A stretch of 23,840 nucleotides of DNA from positions 1 through 23,840 of IMG/VR virus record IMGVR_UViG_3300020118_000137; one strand, 5' to 3'. This DNA is from a virus. The notes beneath the pieces were generated by a model, which was given only the letters and a program-made list of their open reading frames with translations, was not told where the DNA came from and ran no database searches. Of this stretch, positions 21,635 to 23,840 are shown piece after piece; the stretch's first letter is position 1, and every line of letters starts with the position of its first letter. The position numbers and the translations under genes are program-made.

Positions 21635-22986
21635 TGCAAAGTCTCCTTGAGTTGCATTTGTCCGAGGGTGGCGATCAATCGCTCGATCTGATCGGCCATG
21701 ACGAGCTGCTTCTGGGCTGCGGTAAGAACCGGCGGCGGCTGGCCGACCACCTGCATGTTGAGCTGGACGCGGAAGTCCTTGCCGAGCCCGTTCGGTAGCG
21801 CGTTCCGGTCTTCCAGGTCCCTGGCTTCGTCAATGTTGATTTCGCCATTCTGCAGCGCTGACGCGTACCCCGCCATACGGGAGGCGAAGTCGCCGCGCAT
21901 CAGCCCGTTCATGTTGTGTTTGAAAAAATACCCTTGGGTCTGCTCTTCCGGCGTCAACACACAGCGCCATAGATTCTGCTCCCAGCGGGTGAGCCAGGCG
22001 GTCAGCGTGTAGGTCCCAAATTGCAGCGAGAGGTTTTCCTCATTGGAAAACGTCGCCCGTGACAGGTCCATCACCATGTGCGGCTGGATGAGAAACCAGC
22101 GGCAGATTTCCGGCGTCGTCCATTGGCGGGTTTCCAAAAACTGGCTCTGCTCGGGGGAGAAGCCGGCGGGCACGAACTTTTGGCCAGGTTCAAAAACGTT
22201 CCACTCATGCGCCGTCTCAGGGTTCTGTGCAGAGATACGCAAGTCCGCTTTGAACTTCGCCATGTCCTCTTTGTCTTTAAACTTGTTGGCCATTTCGATG
22301 TTTCCCATCGGACGGCCACCGGAGGCGAAGAACTTACCGGCATACTTCTCGACCGCCTGCGCGTTGCCGATGGAGTTCCGCGCCATTTGCAGCACTGAGT
22401 AACCGCGCATGCCGTCGTAGCCCAGGCCGGGGATATGCAGGATGTCTTGCGGCTTGCGCTTATCTACCGTGTAGGTTTTTTCCGCCGAGTTCCCGTCTTT
22501 GACTAAGTAGACCAGCCGGCGCTGGGATTCCTTCTCGCGGTCGATCGTCACGCTCTCCGGAGTCAGCGGCCAGAGTTCGTAAGCCACTCCCGTACCGCTC
22601 CGGCGGCTAATCTGCGCGAAGCTGTTCCCGTGCATGACGGTGTGGCCAGTGGCGGTCTCTCGGAAAGTCATCGCTGCCATTTCCGCATTGGGAGCGTTTT
22701 TCAGCGCTCGATACATCGGATGATCGGGAGCGAAGTCCTTATCCCCGTTCCGGTTCTGAATCATCAGATTCAGCGGTAGAAACGCTACGGATTCCGAGAT
22801 GATCCGGACGCAAGCCCAGACCACCGAGTGGGCCATGGCCGAGTAGAGGGTGACATTCTCGCCTGAGGTGCTACGACCGTAACCGCCTTCTAACTTTCGG
22901 GAGATTCCATAGAAGCCGTTTAATCCATACCAGGCGTCTGTAAATACACTGATTCCTTTCTGGAGTAAACGACGAAGGGGATTCAT
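21631..22986 (-). CDS. Phage portal protein (HK97 family)
   Basis: This 451-residue protein forms the DNA-entry ring at the head vertex. Signatures: SAMAHSVVWACVRIISESVAFLP (residues ~49-71), the conserved wing/stem part AYELWPLTPESV, DILHIPGLGYDGMRGYSVLQ, ARNSIGNAQAVEKYAGKFFASG, then GFSPEQSQFLETRQWTTPEI and FLIQPHMVMDLSRATFSNEE, typical of HK97-type portals. The C-terminal helical part (QMQLKETLQ) overlaps the protease start. No Shine-Dalgarno precedes ATG 22986; the left end of repeat copy I is 7 bases upstream. Confidence 0.94.
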   Translation of the reverse strand: MNPLRRLLQKGISVFTDAWYGLNGFYGISRKLEGGYGRSTSGENVTLYSAMAHSVVWACVRIISESVAFLPLNLMIQNRNGDKDFAPDHPMYRALKNAPNAEMAAMTFRETATGHTVMHGNSFAQISRRSGTGVAYELWPLTPESVTIDREKESQRRLVYLVKDGNSAEKTYTVDKRKPQDILHIPGLGYDGMRGYSVLQMARNSIGNAQAVEKYAGKFFASGGRPMGNIEMANKFKDKEDMAKFKADLRISAQNPETAHEWNVFEPGQKFVPAGFSPEQSQFLETRQWTTPEICRWFLIQPHMVMDLSRATFSNEENLSLQFGTYTLTAWLTRWEQNLWRCVLTPEEQTQGYFFKHNMNGLMRGDFASRMAGYASALQNGEINIDEARDLEDRNALPNGLGKDFRVQLNMQVVGQPPPVLTAAQKQLVMADQIERLIATLGQMQLKETLQ

Positions 22987-22992
22987 TACGAG

Positions 22993-23090
22993 GTGTTGGC
23001 TACAGGCTATCGGCGCGGGTTATGCGGTAGTGCGCGCGGTGGAGGAGAGATCGGGTGTTACTGGACCGCTGGGGGAAATCGGGGCACGGG
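22993..23090 (+). repeat. Intergenic repeat family, copy I, left part
   Basis: GTGTTGGCTACAGGCTATCGGCG, then AGTGCGCGCGGTGGA and GACCGCTGGGGGAAAT match the left third of copy G. Similarity ends at the cargo gene and resumes at 23254. Confidence 0.82.
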
Positions 23091-23304
23091 CGATTTTCAA
23101 TCCAGGCTCTAACAAGAGGAACTGGATATCTCCGTGTTCTTGTCCCCATTTCTTCAGATCGTCAACGAATCTTTTTAGGTCTTCTGCGCTTCTGAATTTA
23201 TACTCGGATTCGATGACATAGATTCCTCCAGGCTCTAATCGCAGCGCTCCAGTCAGCACGCGCTCGCACCCATCGGAAACGGGATCGGCCAATGTTGAAT
23301 TCAA
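23020..23304 (-). CDS. Small hypothetical protein, cargo of a split repeat
   Basis: The frame runs from TTG 23304 (forming a TTGA overlap with the terminase stop) to TAA 23020; GTG 23259 is the other plausible start. The unique part, ALRLEPGGIYVIESEYKFRS, then AEDLKRFVDDLKKWGQEHGD and IQFLLLEPGLKIARAP, is a compact alpha/beta protein of about 55 residues, alternating strand-helix-strand. Both ends of the frame (MNSTLADPVSDGCERV and the Thr/Ser-rich ISPSGPVTPDLSSTARTTA tail) are encoded by repeat DNA, so only the middle is likely the functional protein. It sits between terminase and portal, where a small moron is unusual. No family recognised. Confidence 0.55.
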   Translation of the reverse strand: MNSTLADPVSDGCERVLTGALRLEPGGIYVIESEYKFRSAEDLKRFVDDLKKWGQEHGDIQFLLLEPGLKIARAPISPSGPVTPDLSSTARTTA

Positions 23305-23307
23305 TTC
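23254..23307 (+). repeat. Intergenic repeat family, copy I, right part
   Basis: CAGCACGCGCTCGCACCCATCG, then AACGGGATCGGCCAATG and TTGAATTCAATTCAC match the right end of copy G almost base for base. The outer bases overlap the terminase stop codon. Confidence 0.88.
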
Positions 23308-23840
23308 ACGACCTCGATCTTCTTTTCTTCAAACGGTAGTGTTAAAGAGAACCCACCCGTATAAGAGATCGTGTTGTCTACCGCAAACATCCCGCGCGTT
23401 AAGGCTGTGACCATCGCCGCCACTCCATCGATCCTCTTCGACGCCGTATCCCGCACCGGCTTTACCGGCTTGCACTGATCCCCGCCATCGGTCTTCAGAG
23501 ATAAGCAGGAGGCGTGCCAGTTGAGAATCGGGTTATTGCCGTGCGCCAGTTCCTTGTTCATGTACAAGCCGAGGAAGTGTTTCGTCGCCGCGCTCAGGAC
23601 CGTGATCGATTGCGTAACCTCGACGCAGGTGAAACCCTCGGGGACAAGTAGTAATTCACATGCCGCCCGGATGCCGCCCCACTTGTCGTAGGTCACCTCC
23701 TGCACATTGAACAGCCGCGCAGCCCAGCGCACCTTCTCGATGATGGTCAGCAGATCGATGGTAGCGCCGGGTGTGGTTTCGAGGAAGCGGGACTCGACCC
23801 ACTTGGAAAGCTGCGCCCGCGTCCTTCGTTCGATATCCCC
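23301..23840 (-). CDS. Terminase large subunit, C-terminal part (5' end outside window)
   Basis: The minus frame is open from the right edge (GDIERRTRAQLSKWVESRFL...) to TGA 23301, giving 179 residues of the C-terminal nuclease region. Seen: VTYDKWGGIRAACELLLVPE, GFTCVEVTQSITVLSAATKH, then HGNNPILNWHASCLSLKTDG and KPVRDTASKRIDGVAAMVTAL. The last two are the standard end of phage TerL proteins (HGGNPVLxWMxSN ... KIDGVVALxMA), including the acidic residue of the nuclease metal site (D in RIDGV). The ATPase part lies beyond the window. TerL drives DNA packaging through the portal encoded next. GTG 23732 is an internal codon, not the start. Confidence 0.92.
   Translation of the reverse strand, partial: GDIERRTRAQLSKWVESRFLETTPGATIDLLTIIEKVRWAARLFNVQEVTYDKWGGIRAACELLLVPEGFTCVEVTQSITVLSAATKHFLGLYMNKELAHGNNPILNWHASCLSLKTDGGDQCKPVKPVRDTASKRIDGVAAMVTALTRGMFAVDNTISYTGGFSLTLPFEEKKIEVVN

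Noticed and set aside
4124-23307. CRISPR array
   Set aside because: The repeats are long, kilobases apart, in both orientations and separated by whole genes rather than by short spacers.

Overview
This window is a stretch of tailed-phage (siphovirus-type) or prophage DNA, read almost entirely on the minus strand, i.e. from right to left. The head and tail genes follow the usual HK97-like order: terminase large subunit (cut by the right edge), portal, prohead protease and HK97-fold major capsid protein (19.5-23.8 kb); a gp6/gp8-type connector (13.1-13.7 kb); head-tail joining protein, tail-completion protein, major tail protein, and a tail assembly chaperone with an apparent -1 frameshift extension (5.6-7.8 kb); an HK97 gp10-like protein, the tape measure, and a tail-tip/hub protein cut by the left edge (1-4.7 kb). 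No integrase, repressor, lysis or replication gene is visible, so free phage versus prophage cannot be decided. The host is probably an acidobacterium-like soil bacterium. This is inference from the fairly high GC, the many Sec signal peptides ending in Ala-Gln, and the style of the secreted proteins; it is not proven.

Two large accessory islands interrupt the structural genes. (1) Between capsid and connector lie a zinc-finger/HNH-repeat protein, two tiny ATGA-coupled ORFs, and an operon of three glycosyltransferase-like genes plus an FkbM-type methyltransferase, followed by a further family 2 glycosyltransferase (14.1-19.4 kb). (2) Between the connector and the head-tail joining protein lie five genes whose products all start with a Sec-type signal peptide: a short secreted protein, a collagen-like tail-fibre protein, a lectin-like beta protein, a kelch/beta-propeller protein and another short one (8.0-13.1 kb). 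Small plus-strand or foreign-looking genes (1079-1423, 5221-5541, 13880-14068, 23020-23304) look like morons.

The most unusual feature is a family of about 145-bp intergenic repeats, with at least nine loci in 19 kb, that fill the gaps between stop and start codons. They occur in both orientations. Their ends are related as imperfect inverted repeats (GTGTTGGCTACAGGCT and GTGTTTGAATACAGGC types). They contain a stem with one compensatory base change between copies. At two or three loci the repeat is split in the middle by small cargo genes. This suggests a MITE-like or recombination-cassette element that seeds moron acquisition in this phage lineage, comparable in spirit to PeSL elements of T-even phages or start-associated repeats of mycobacteriophages, but with a sequence I do not recognise.
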